Shown here piece after piece: positions 1 through 6,814 of a DNA stretch of 8,538 bases (position 1 is the first letter of the stretch; each line of letters starts with the position of its first letter). The notes below the pieces were generated by a model. It ran no database searches. It was not told the DNA's origin and saw only the letters and a program-made list of their open reading frames with translations. Made by a program: the position numbers and the translations under genes. The stretch is from contig MELI01000088.1 in assembly GCA_001767575.1 (NCBI GenBank), forward strand, positions 9,249-17,786. The letters are read 5' to 3'. Source of the DNA: Candidatus Aquicultor primus. GTDB taxonomy: Bacteria; Actinomycetota; Aquicultoria; Aquicultorales; Aquicultoraceae.

Positions 1-89
1 CCAAGGCTCAGCTGATAAAACTTAAGGAGCAGAGTTTCTATACGCTCTTCAAGAGTAAGCTGCGTGTCTGGGACTCCTGGCTTCGATAG
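1..89 (+). CDS. nadK: NAD kinase, C-terminal end only (partial at 5' edge)
   Basis: The frame beginning at base 3 is open from the window edge to a TAG at 87-89. It reads KAQLIKLKEQSFY and then TLFKSKLRVWDSWLR. NAD kinases commonly end with a strand of the form xLIRLxxxSFYxxLRxKL, and this tail fits that pattern. NAD kinase phosphorylates NAD to NADP in the cytoplasm using ATP or polyphosphate. The gene order supports the call: nadK directly precedes recN in many Actinomycetota and Firmicutes. Only about 28 residues are visible, none of them catalytic, so the assignment rests on the tail pattern and synteny. The stop lies 9 bases before the recN ATG, implying one transcript. Confidence 0.62.
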   Translation, partial: KAQLIKLKEQSFYTLFKSKLRVWDSWLR

Positions 90-98
90 GCGGCATTT

Positions 99-1841
99 AT
101 GTTACACGAGCTATTCATAAGGGACTTAGCTCTTATCAATAAAGCGCGCGTCCGGTTTGGGGGCGGCCTAAACGTGTTGACAGGTGAGACCGGAGCCGGT
201 AAGACGGTCGTGGTCGGAGCGGTCAACTTGTTGCTTGGCGGTAGGGCGGACAATTCCATGATTCGGCGCGGCTGCGACCGCGCGGAAGTACAAGGATTGT
301 TTTCTGTGCCGCCGGCGATGAAGCCGGACCTTGAGCAAGACAACTTTCTTGTGGATGACGCAGAGTTGATAATCCGCCGGGTCATCTCAGCGGACGGCAA
401 GAACAAGTGCTACATTAACGACAGCATTGTAACTGTCAAGACACTCGCCGAGATAGGCAGACGTCTTCTGGACCTCCATGGCCAGCATGAGCACCAATCG
501 CTCTTCAAACCCTCGACGCATATAGACTTTCTGGACAAATATGGCGGTGTCGAACTGCTGCGACTTCGCGATATTTTTCGAGAAGACCTCAAGCGCCTGC
601 GAGAAAGGCAGCGCGAACTGGCGGCCATACAAAGCGCGGAACGCGAATTGCTGGCGAAGAAAGACCTTCTGCAGTTTCAAATCAGCGAAATAGACCAGGC
701 GGCCCCAGTAGTCGACGAGGATGAAGCGCTTATGCGCGAGCGCGAGATCTTGCGAAATGCGCAGAAATTGTACGAGGTGGCCGCGAGCTCAGTCAATGCG
801 ATTTCGGATAGCGGCGATTTTACACCGGCGGTCGACCTTATCGCGCATGCGGCTGAAAATTTGCGCACGGTAGCAAATATCGATGCGGCTCTCGATGAGA
901 TAGCGGAAAGGCTCAACAGCCTCACTATTGAACTCGAAGATTGCGCGGCGTCGCTTAAAGATTATGCGTCGAGCCTCGATTTTCCTCCGGGGCGCCTGCG
1001 GGAAGTCGAAGACAGGCTTTCGCTGTTAGCGTTGTTTAAGAAAAAATACGGGTCGAGCATAGAAGAGGTTTTGGAATACCGCGATTCGGCGGTGCGGGAA
1101 TTGTTGCTATGCGACACATCGGGTGAACGGATGGCCCGGCTGGAAGGGGAGATAGTCGAGCTTGAGCGAAGGCTTGCCGATGTCGCGATGAATTTGAGCC
1201 GGATGCGTAAAGAAGCCGCTGAAAAATTTGCCGTCGAGGTCGGGCAAGAATTAGCGGATTTGAATATGGTAAACGCTGATTTTAAAGTATTATTAATCAG
1301 TGAAGAGGATATCGACGGCTTGCCTCTCGAAAACGGGCGCTTCAAGGTATATGCGCATGGCATCGATAGAGTCGAGTTTCTCATTTCAGCCAACAAAGGA
1401 GAGCCGCCGCGACCGCTCGCGAAGATAGCTTCCGGCGGAGAGGTCTCCAGGATAATGCTGGCTCTTAAGATAGTACTGGCGGACGCGGATGAGACGCCGA
1501 CGCTCATTTTCGATGAGATAGATGTCGGCATAGGGGGCAAGACTGCGATGGCGGTCGGCAAGAAGATGTCGCTGCTCAGCCGGCAACATCAAGTCATGGC
1601 CGTCACTCACTTATCACAGATAGCAAGCTTTGCGGATAGCCACTTTTCAATTGAGAAAAAGGAGCTGGACGACAAGTCCATAACCGAGATAGACGAGCTT
1701 TTTGACGAAGGCAGGATACGCGAGATAGCACGGCTCTTAAGCGGCAAAGTCGATTCAGACCTGTCGCTCAAACATGCCGAGGAATTGCTTTTTGAAGCCG
1801 AGGGGAAGAAAGCGAGCGAGGCGCGTGGAAGAACGAACTGA
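99..1841 (+). CDS. recN: DNA repair protein RecN (SMC-like ATPase)
   Basis: RecN is a cytoplasmic SMC-family ATPase that acts early in double-strand-break repair, holding or presenting DNA ends for RecA-dependent recombination. The 580-residue product is near the usual RecN length (about 550-580). It opens with the typical MLHELFIRDLALI start and has a Walker A motif GETGAGKT at residues 29-36. A long charged, heptad-like middle (about 150-390) gives the two arms of the coiled coil. The ABC signature ASGGEVSR has its Ser at 445. Walker B LIFDEIDVGIGG has Asp472 and Glu473, and the switch histidine is His504 in VTHLSQIA. All catalytic motifs are present, so it should be functional. The ATG at 99 has only a weak ribosome site (AGGCGG, 88-93) overlapping the nadK stop, which suggests translational coupling. 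The 3' end overlaps the likely start of the next gene by 17 bases. No SOS-box-like operator was recognised in the 9 bases before it. Confidence 0.97.
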   Translation: MLHELFIRDLALINKARVRFGGGLNVLTGETGAGKTVVVGAVNLLLGGRADNSMIRRGCDRAEVQGLFSVPPAMKPDLEQDNFLVDDAELIIRRVISADGKNKCYINDSIVTVKTLAEIGRRLLDLHGQHEHQSLFKPSTHIDFLDKYGGVELLRLRDIFREDLKRLRERQRELAAIQSAERELLAKKDLLQFQISEIDQAAPVVDEDEALMREREILRNAQKLYEVAASSVNAISDSGDFTPAVDLIAHAAENLRTVANIDAALDEIAERLNSLTIELEDCAASLKDYASSLDFPPGRLREVEDRLSLLALFKKKYGSSIEEVLEYRDSAVRELLLCDTSGERMARLEGEIVELERRLADVAMNLSRMRKEAAEKFAVEVGQELADLNMVNADFKVLLISEEDIDGLPLENGRFKVYAHGIDRVEFLISANKGEPPRPLAKIASGGEVSRIMLALKIVLADADETPTLIFDEIDVGIGGKTAMAVGKKMSLLSRQHQVMAVTHLSQIASFADSHFSIEKKELDDKSITEIDELFDEGRIREIARLLSGKVDSDLSLKHAEELLFEAEGKKASEARGRTN

Positions 1842-2688
1842 TGTCAAAGATGAAATAATAAGTGCTCAACCGAGAGATATCCTGCTGAAAAACGCAGGCG
1901 CGGAGGGAGAATTCAGCGCGGTGCGCATAGAGGCAAAGCGGCGCCGGCGACGGCTGAACGCGATGCTGAGGGCCAAACAGATTTTGATGGCGATATCGCT
2001 TGTATTGTCCATAGGGCTATTGATATATATCGTCTCGGAGATTAACCTTCTCAGTTTCCGACCCGATGGGGCAGCGAGCGCCACCGGGTCCGTAGAAGAA
2101 ACCAGCCCACTGTATGAATGCTTTGCGACCGTGGGCACATCGAGCCTTAGTTTGGCGTTACCCGCACGCCGGGGGAGTGTTGTCGGAGTGGGATTTCATC
2201 AAGCGGAGAGGCGCGAGGCAGTCGCTATGTCCCCGGTGCTGGAGTGCTACGACAGGGTGGCGACGGCAACCGTTCGAAACGCGGTTATAGGAGCAGAGCA
2301 ACCGGTGCTCTTTGTCATGGAGTCGAGGGGCAGGGGAAGCGCGGCGACTTCCGCTATGGATATTGCGCTAGCCCCCAACTCGGAAGTGCTCAGTCCGGTC
2401 AATGGCGTTGTAACCGTCGTGAAGACTTATGAACTTTACAGCAAAGTAACCGATTATCATGTCGAAATACAGCCCGATGGGTATCCGGATTTGCGAATCG
2501 CGATAATTCATATCGACGATGTTTGCGTCAGAATCGGGCAACGTCTCAAAAAAGGAGAGACGGTAATCGGTATGCTCAGGCCTCTGCCGCAGATAAACAG
2601 CCAGATAAATAAATATCTGCCGGAATTCACAGACCATGTTCATATGCAGGTCAATCCGGCGACAACAGACGGTAGCCTGGGCTCATAG
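1825..2688 (+). CDS. Single-pass membrane protein with degenerate M23/LytM domain
   Basis: From the GTG at 1825 the product is about 287 residues. It has a charged cytoplasmic N-terminus ending in a basic run (AKRRRRR), one membrane helix at about 51-71, a linker containing VGVGFHQAERREA, and a C-terminal M23 peptidase-like fold at about 165-280. The fold is recognisable from DIALAPNSEVLSPVNGVV, IAIIHIDD, IGQRLKKGETVIG and DHVHMQVNP. Active M23 enzymes bind zinc through an HxxxD motif and an HxH motif. Here Asp179, His229, His271 and His273 are present, but the first histidine is Thr175 (TSAMD), so hydrolase activity is doubtful. I have seen this SRGRG...TSAMD-type layout as an actinobacterial family of unknown function. 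Lying between recN and steA, it may be a scaffold or hydrolase regulator at the septum, which is inference. The start is uncertain: in-frame alternatives are ATG 1774 (inside recN, no ribosome site), GTG 1921 (with a GGAGGGAGA upstream) and ATG 1963. Confidence 0.82.
   Translation: MEERTDVKDEIISAQPRDILLKNAGAEGEFSAVRIEAKRRRRRLNAMLRAKQILMAISLVLSIGLLIYIVSEINLLSFRPDGAASATGSVEETSPLYECFATVGTSSLSLALPARRGSVVGVGFHQAERREAVAMSPVLECYDRVATATVRNAVIGAEQPVLFVMESRGRGSAATSAMDIALAPNSEVLSPVNGVVTVVKTYELYSKVTDYHVEIQPDGYPDLRIAIIHIDDVCVRIGQRLKKGETVIGMLRPLPQINSQINKYLPEFTDHVHMQVNPATTDGSLGS
1902..1910 (+). promoter_or_regulatory. Purine-rich ribosome-site candidate for an internal GTG start at 1921
   Basis: GGAGGGAGA lies 10 bases before an in-frame GTG at 1921. 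Using that start would shorten the LytM-like protein to 255 residues beginning VRIEAKRRRRR, and would leave a 79-base gap after recN. The GTG at 1825 has only a GAGG three bases upstream but couples to the recN stop. The stretch 1825-1920 also translates to ordinary-looking protein sequence (GAG/GAA codons are common there), so this purine run may be coding only. Confidence 0.35.
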
Positions 2689-2728
2689 ACCCGGTATGCG
2701 TAAGGATTGCCGGAACAATCGAGTTAAA

Positions 2729-2733
2729 AAGGA
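2729..2733 (+). promoter_or_regulatory. Ribosome binding site of steA
   Basis: AAGGA within GTTAAAAAGGATTAATT sits 6 bases before the GTG at 2740. It supports GTG as the steA start, because no other start codon in that frame has a comparable site nearby. Confidence 0.6.
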
Positions 2734-2739
2734 TTAATT

Positions 2740-4020
2740 GTGTCAAACGATAGAAAAACCGTAAAGCGAGAGCGGGGCGTTTCTGGTAATTATACTAGAA
2801 AACCAGTAAGCTTTGATGATGGGCAGGCTGTCGAATCTTTTGATATCGACGGCAAGAGGCTGCCGCCTAAACTGCTTACGAAAGGAAAGCCCGACAGCAT
2901 GTATTTTGATGGATTGGCGAAGCTTGACAAGCGGACAAAGAGACTTGTAAAGCGCCTGAAATCGAGCGATATAGCCATTATCGACCACGAAGACCTCGAC
3001 CGCGTAACGGCCGAGGCTCTTGTCGAGACGGGCGTTGAGGTAGTCATTAATGCGAGCTGCTTTACATCGGGCAAGTATCCGAATGCGGGACCGCTGGTAC
3101 TTTGCTCGGCCGGGATTCACTTGCTCGACAACGTCGGACCCGAGATTTTCGACCTCGTAAAAGAGGGTAGCAGGCTAAGTGTCAAGGGTGAGAGCATTTG
3201 CCTGGGGGATAGAACGGTAGCCAGCGGAAAGAAATTGACGCATTTTATGCTTGAGCAGGAACTCGAAAAGGCACACGGCAGGATAGGCGAAGAGCTGGAA
3301 AAATTCGCGGTTAACACGCTCGAATACATGCAACAAGAGAAAGAGTTGATTCTCGACGGGTCAAGAGTTCCGGAGACGAGTGTTAATTTTAGCGGCAAGC
3401 ACGCCTTAATTGTGGTCAGAGGATATGATTATAAGGCCGATCTAAAGGCTTTGCGCACCTACATACGTGAGGTGAAGCCGATTTTAATCGGCGTCGACGG
3501 CGGCGCTGACGCGCTGGTGGAGGAGGGTTACAAGCCTGACATTATCATCGGCGATATGGATAGCGTGGCTGACGCGACGCTCAAATACGGAGCGGAACTC
3601 ATCGTCCACGCGTATGCCGGCGGGCGCGCACCGGGTTTGAGCCGGCTCCAAGAACTAGGTTTGTCGGCGACGGTCTTTGAGGCGGCGGGCACCAGTGAGG
3701 ATATCGCGATGGTTCTGGCTTATGAAAAAAGCGCGGAACTTATCGTGGCGGTAGGGACTCACGCTAATCTAGTCGAATTCCTAGATAAGGGCCGGCAAGG
3801 GATGTCGAGTACTTTTCTCGTCAGGTTGAAAGTCGGCGGTAAGCTGGTCGATGCAAAAGGCGTCAACAAGCTCTACCGGTCCAGCGTAAAAATAAGCCAT
3901 CTCGGGCTATTACTATTAGGCGGATTGACCGCTATTATAGCAATAATAATCGCTACACCGGCCATTAGGCAGTCGATACGTCTTATGCTTGTACAAGTGA
4001 AATTAATATTAGGCTTTTAG
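2740..4020 (+). CDS. steA: SteA-type protein (thiamine-pyrophosphokinase-like fold, C-terminal membrane anchor)
   Basis: This 426-residue protein matches the actinobacterial SteA family (Rv1697-like). Its C-terminal half has the thiamine-pyrophosphokinase-like core, with GVDGGAD at 251-257 and GDMDS at 271-275. SteA-typical stretches follow: HAYAGGRAPGL (about 290-300), AAGTSEDIA (about 315-323) and AVGTHANLVEFLDKGRQGM (about 337-355). A single hydrophobic helix at about 388-408 near the C-terminus should tether it to the membrane with the large domain in the cytoplasm. In Corynebacterium glutamicum, SteA and its partner SteB localise to the division site and act in the RipC-FtsEX cell-separation pathway. 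Homology to thiamine pyrophosphokinase is structural, and a thiamine role is not implied. The start is GTG, with a 51-base gap from the upstream gene and only 9 bases to steB. The AGGAG serving steB overlaps this gene's stop codon, so the pair is probably co-translated. Confidence 0.93.
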   Translation: MSNDRKTVKRERGVSGNYTRKPVSFDDGQAVESFDIDGKRLPPKLLTKGKPDSMYFDGLAKLDKRTKRLVKRLKSSDIAIIDHEDLDRVTAEALVETGVEVVINASCFTSGKYPNAGPLVLCSAGIHLLDNVGPEIFDLVKEGSRLSVKGESICLGDRTVASGKKLTHFMLEQELEKAHGRIGEELEKFAVNTLEYMQQEKELILDGSRVPETSVNFSGKHALIVVRGYDYKADLKALRTYIREVKPILIGVDGGADALVEEGYKPDIIIGDMDSVADATLKYGAELIVHAYAGGRAPGLSRLQELGLSATVFEAAGTSEDIAMVLAYEKSAELIVAVGTHANLVEFLDKGRQGMSSTFLVRLKVGGKLVDAKGVNKLYRSSVKISHLGLLLLGGLTAIIAIIIATPAIRQSIRLMLVQVKLILGF

Positions 4021-4023
4021 GAG
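4019..4023 (+). promoter_or_regulatory. Ribosome binding site of steB overlapping the steA stop
   Basis: AGGAG begins in the TAG stop of steA and lies 6 bases before the ATG at 4030. An earlier ATG at 4026 is out of frame. The overlap of stop and ribosome site points to coupled translation of the pair. Confidence 0.75.
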
Positions 4024-4029
4024 AAATGC

Positions 4030-4902
4030 ATGTTTGATATGCGCTATCACATAGCATCGCTGGTCGCGGTATTTATCGCGCTCGCAATCGGTATTCTTTT
4101 AGGAACAGTCATCGACGACAAGGGGATGCTTCTCCAGCAGCAGCAATCGCTGGTCAAGAGAATAGAAACGAATTTTAATACGCTCAGGGATGAGAATAAG
4201 ACGCTTAAAATCGAACTCGACGAAGAAAAGAAGTTAACGAGCGGTGTCTATCCGCTCTCGATTATGGGAAGACTCGATGGCCGGAATGTAGTTGTCTTGG
4301 CAACTTCGAAGAAGCAGAACGAGCTGCTCTCCATGGTTGTCGACGGTCTGAGCTTGGCGGGAGCCACAGTCGGCACGGTCAAGGTCAAGGAAGACTTCGA
4401 ATTGACCGACGAGCTCAAACGGGAACTCGCGGCATACCTGCCGCAAGAGATGAACGATGATAATGTCCGCGAGCTGGTCCTGAAGAAACTGGCCGAAGAG
4501 CTGGTCGCAACAGATACCGCAACTGCAGCGACGACCACGACCAGCCCAGTCGTTCCGTATCTTAGCAAGCTGAGCGAGCTAGGCCTCATCGTGATGGATA
4601 CCGACGCCCTGACATCGATTACATCGGCGCTCATGCTTGGTGGCACCGATGGGGATTTGAACCCGAAAACGACCGACGTACACATCATAGCAGCCTTAAA
4701 GGGGATGGGAATTCGAGTGGTCGGGGCCGAGAACAGAGACTGTAAGAAATCATACATGAAAGAGTATCAGCAAACCGGCATACCCACCGTCGACAATATC
4801 GACACACCGGCGGGCATCATATCGGCTGTCTTTGCACTCAGGGAGGCGAACGGTAATTTTGGAGTCAAGGCGACGGCAGACCAGTTGGTGCCAAAAGTTT
4901 AG
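4030..4902 (+). CDS. steB: SteB / MctB-family membrane protein (often annotated copper transporter)
   Basis: The 290-residue product starts with MFDMRYHIASLVAVFIALAI, the hallmark N-terminus of the family that includes Rv1698 (MctB) and corynebacterial SteB. Layout: a six-residue cytoplasmic tip, one membrane helix at about 7-28, a coiled coil at about 32-68 rich in Gln, Glu and Lys, and an extracytoplasmic domain. A Thr/Ala-rich low-complexity stretch lies at about 161-172 (TDTATAATTTTS). In corynebacteria SteB partners SteA in cell separation; in M. tuberculosis the homologue was reported to affect copper handling. No copper-binding Cys or His cluster is visible: there is one cysteine (in NRDCKK) and two histidines. 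Direct adjacency to steA favours the cell-separation role here. It is slightly shorter than the mycobacterial protein, which is a little over 310 residues. pyrG, which follows this gene in mycobacteria, does not follow here. Confidence 0.9.
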   Translation: MFDMRYHIASLVAVFIALAIGILLGTVIDDKGMLLQQQQSLVKRIETNFNTLRDENKTLKIELDEEKKLTSGVYPLSIMGRLDGRNVVVLATSKKQNELLSMVVDGLSLAGATVGTVKVKEDFELTDELKRELAAYLPQEMNDDNVRELVLKKLAEELVATDTATAATTTTSPVVPYLSKLSELGLIVMDTDALTSITSALMLGGTDGDLNPKTTDVHIIAALKGMGIRVVGAENRDCKKSYMKEYQQTGIPTVDNIDTPAGIISAVFALREANGNFGVKATADQLVPKV

Positions 4903-5006
4903 TGGTTCGTCGCCAAGACAGGCTCAGGCGCTGACAGAGAGAATACGTCTGAATTACAAGCCTACGTAGAATAAGAGCTGTAGAAGCGCTTGAAGAACAG
5001 GAGTAT
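4903..5006 (+). other. 104-base spacer between steB and the glycosyltransferase genes
   Basis: This is the longest non-coding stretch in the window. It holds two 8-base palindromes, CTACGTAG (4962-4969) and AAGCGCTT (4984-4991), and a -10-like TAGAAT at 4967-4972 with no matching -35. No stable hairpin with a U-run is visible. It could hold an internal promoter for the downstream group, but the sequence alone does not prove one. Confidence 0.4.
4999..5003 (+). promoter_or_regulatory. Ribosome binding site of the GT2 gene
   Basis: AGGAG in AACAGGAGTAT lies only 3 bases from the ATG at 5007, closer than usual. No standard start codon exists upstream in this frame before the in-frame TGA at 4950, so the ATG at 5007 is the best start. 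Confidence 0.55.
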
Positions 5007-5681
5007 ATGGTTGAGACATCCGTAGTAGCGGTTATAGCTGCCTACAATGAAGCCGACCGCATTGCGGCGACCGTGCGAGCGACCAAAAGGATTAGCGGAG
5101 TAGGCCGGGTTTTGGTAGTCGATGACGGCTCCGGCGACGGCACCGCGAGTGTCGCTGCCGAGGCCGGTGCCGAGGTGCTTGGCCTGGAGCGAAACCTCGG
5201 AAAAGGCAAGGCTCTTGAGAGCGCTATGAGCAAGGTAACCGAGGACATCATCCTTTTTCTCGATGGGGATTTAGGGGAGTGTGCCGAGGAGGCGGCGTTA
5301 ATCCTGGAACCGGTACTCAAAGGCATGGCCGACATGGCTATAGCGGATTTCCCAAAACCTGAAAAGGCCGGCGGAATCGGCCTAGCTAAAGGTTTGGGCC
5401 GCTGGGGGATAAAGCGTTTTACCGGGCAGACTATGCGCGAGCCGCTATCCGGTCAGCGTGCCGTAAAGTCGGCCTTGGTGAAGGAGTTGTCATTCGAATC
5501 CGGCTACGGACTAGAGGTTGGCCTAAGCATAGACATACTAAGGCAAGGTTGTCGTGTGATCGAGGTGCCTGTAAAAATGACGCATCGCGAAACGGGACGA
5601 GATTTAGCAGGAGTTATTCATCGCGGGCGTCAATTTGTCGATATACTAAGCGTAATATTTAAACGATTTATGAAGCACTAA
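5007..5681 (+). CDS. Glycosyltransferase family 2, soluble, 224 residues
   Basis: This is a GT-A fold inverting glycosyltransferase that uses a nucleotide-sugar donor. The N-terminus VVAVIAAYNEADRI is the usual GT2 nucleotide-binding strand. DDGS at 39-42, NLGKGKAL at about 63-70 and the metal-binding DGD at 86-88 (FLDGDLG) follow. LSGQRA (147-152), ESGYGLEVGLSID (about 164-176) and EVPVKMTHRETGRD (about 186-199) form the acceptor-side region. No membrane helix is present, so it should act on the cytoplasmic face. The layout resembles dolichyl-phosphate-mannose-synthase-like and glucosyl-3-phosphoglycerate-synthase-like enzymes, but it is shorter than the latter and the substrate cannot be read from sequence. 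The next gene, a GT4, starts 20 bases later, suggesting sequential steps in one glycoconjugate pathway. Confidence 0.88.
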   Translation: MVETSVVAVIAAYNEADRIAATVRATKRISGVGRVLVVDDGSGDGTASVAAEAGAEVLGLERNLGKGKALESAMSKVTEDIILFLDGDLGECAEEAALILEPVLKGMADMAIADFPKPEKAGGIGLAKGLGRWGIKRFTGQTMREPLSGQRAVKSALVKELSFESGYGLEVGLSIDILRQGCRVIEVPVKMTHRETGRDLAGVIHRGRQFVDILSVIFKRFMKH

Positions 5682-5688
5682 TCGCGAC

Positions 5689-5695
5689 AGGGGGA
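5689..5695 (+). promoter_or_regulatory. Ribosome binding site of the GT4 gene
   Basis: AGGGGGA lies 6 bases before the GTG at 5702 and supports that start. The residues that follow, MIERGILYIAH, form the first strand expected of a GT-B fold. Confidence 0.6.
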
Positions 5696-5701
5696 AAAGC
5701 C

Positions 5702-6814
5702 GTGATTGAAAGAGGAATACTATATATTGCGCATCCTACTACTAACAGCATGAAGCAGCACCTCTTGATTCTAATCAAATACTTGAACCGGGCTCGATAT
5801 AAACCATATCTTGTCGTTTCAAACGACCCCTATATGCTCGAGCACCTTGACAGGCTGAACATCGAATACGTGGTCGTACCGGAGCTCGCCACCGCTAATA
5901 AGCTCAGCGTGGGAGGAGTCGTCAAGAAGATAGAGGCGTTTGCCCGAGACAAAGAGCGCGTGATCAACTTGATTCATAGCCACGACTATCAGGGGTGTTT
6001 TGTCGCCGCTCAGGTTGCCAAATCGCTTAACGTACCGCATATCTGCACGGTGCACACGGTCGAAGACGCCTATTCTCCAAAGAAAAAAGGCTTGCTCTCG
6101 GTTGCCAATAATAAGATAGCCGCTATGCCGGACATGCTTATTGCGGTATCGGAAGCGATTGAGCAGAGTGTAACCGCTTTCAATAAAGTCCAAATCATAC
6201 ACAGCGGCATCGAAGCGGATAGGTTCGGGGAGACCCTCGATACCGAGCACTTATTCCGGGAACTAAATGTTTCCAAAGAGAACAAGCTGGTAGGGGCCGT
6301 AACCCGCCTGTCACCGGAAAAAGGCAATAGTGTTTTCATAGATGCCGCCGCTGTCTTGGCAAATAAATTTCCGGATATGCATTTTATTATCACCGGCGAC
6401 GGGGATGAAGGAGAAAAACTCAAAAAACAAGTGGCAAGTCACGGTTTGACACAACGCTTTCATTTTTTGGGATTCAGGCGAGACGTAGCGCACATCCTCA
6501 AGAGTCTCGAGGTAGTCGTCATACCTAATCTAGCTTCGAATATTCCCATGATATTACTCGAAGCGCTGGCATGTAAGCGCCCGGTCGTAGCAACCGATGT
6601 TGCGGGCGTCAGAGAAGTCGCCGGCGAGAGTTGTGTCGATTTCGTAAAACCGGGTGACAGCGGAGCGCTCGCAGCCGCCATCGAAGCGGTATTGGCGAGC
6701 AAGTTGAAATCGATGTCAAAGGTGCAGACCGGACAAAAATTGGTCCAGGATAAGTTTACGGTACTCCATATGATGAAGCCTACCGAGTTGATCTATATGG
6801 AGGTCGCTCGATGA
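5702..6814 (+). CDS. Glycosyltransferase family 4 (GT-B fold)
   Basis: The 370-residue product has the two-domain GT-B layout. The N-terminal acceptor domain (about 1-185) includes HSHDYQG, CTVHTVEDAY and LIAVSEAIEQ. The C-terminal donor domain begins around KLVGAVTRLSPEKG, with Arg202 and Lys207 as the expected donor-phosphate contacts. HSGIEADRF at about 167-175 and HFIITGDGDE at about 227-236 are typical of the family. GT4 enzymes transfer sugars from nucleotide donors with retention, usually at the cytoplasmic membrane face. An oddity is the EX7E donor motif: Glu287 is present, but the upstream partner is Ser279 (LASNIPMILLEALA) instead of Glu. The acceptor is unknown. The start is GTG with a good ribosome site. 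The stop overlaps the next gene's ATG in an ATGA, so the two products are likely made together. Confidence 0.92.
   Translation: MIERGILYIAHPTTNSMKQHLLILIKYLNRARYKPYLVVSNDPYMLEHLDRLNIEYVVVPELATANKLSVGGVVKKIEAFARDKERVINLIHSHDYQGCFVAAQVAKSLNVPHICTVHTVEDAYSPKKKGLLSVANNKIAAMPDMLIAVSEAIEQSVTAFNKVQIIHSGIEADRFGETLDTEHLFRELNVSKENKLVGAVTRLSPEKGNSVFIDAAAVLANKFPDMHFIITGDGDEGEKLKKQVASHGLTQRFHFLGFRRDVAHILKSLEVVVIPNLASNIPMILLEALACKRPVVATDVAGVREVAGESCVDFVKPGDSGALAAAIEAVLASKLKSMSKVQTGQKLVQDKFTVLHMMKPTELIYMEVAR
6799..6803 (+). promoter_or_regulatory. Ribosome binding site for the AlkP-like membrane gene
   Basis: GGAGG lies inside the last codons of the GT4 gene, 7 bases before the ATG at 6811. It is the strongest such site in the window and fixes the start of the downstream gene. 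Confidence 0.75.

Noticed and set aside
962..1561. 199-codon open frame on the - strand inside recN
   Set aside because: It lies wholly antisense to intact recN, is Ser/Arg-rich with no recognisable domain, and is the typical mirror of a coding frame.
1841..1858. ATG in TGATG as the start of the gene after recN
   Set aside because: The frame closes after five codons, so it cannot be the start of the LytM-like gene.
2705..2720. Inverted repeat GATTG-CCGGAA-CAATC before steA as a possible terminator
   Set aside because: The stem is only 5 pairs and no U-run follows; the sequence leads straight into the steA ribosome site.
3490..3570. steA as a genuine thiamine pyrophosphokinase
   Set aside because: GVDGGAD and GDMDS show the shared fold, but the overall length, SteA-specific motifs, C-terminal membrane helix and pairing with steB point to SteA.
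4248..4757. 169-codon - strand frame inside steB
   Set aside because: Low-complexity Ser/Val-rich antisense product with no motif; steB on the + strand is clearly the real gene.
4931..4972. Possible promoter: CTGACA (4931-4936) or TAGAAT (4967-4972) in the steB-GT2 spacer
   Set aside because: CTGACA at 17-base spacing faces TTACAA, a poor -10. TAGAAT has no acceptable -35 at 16-19 bases. Neither is convincing as a pair.
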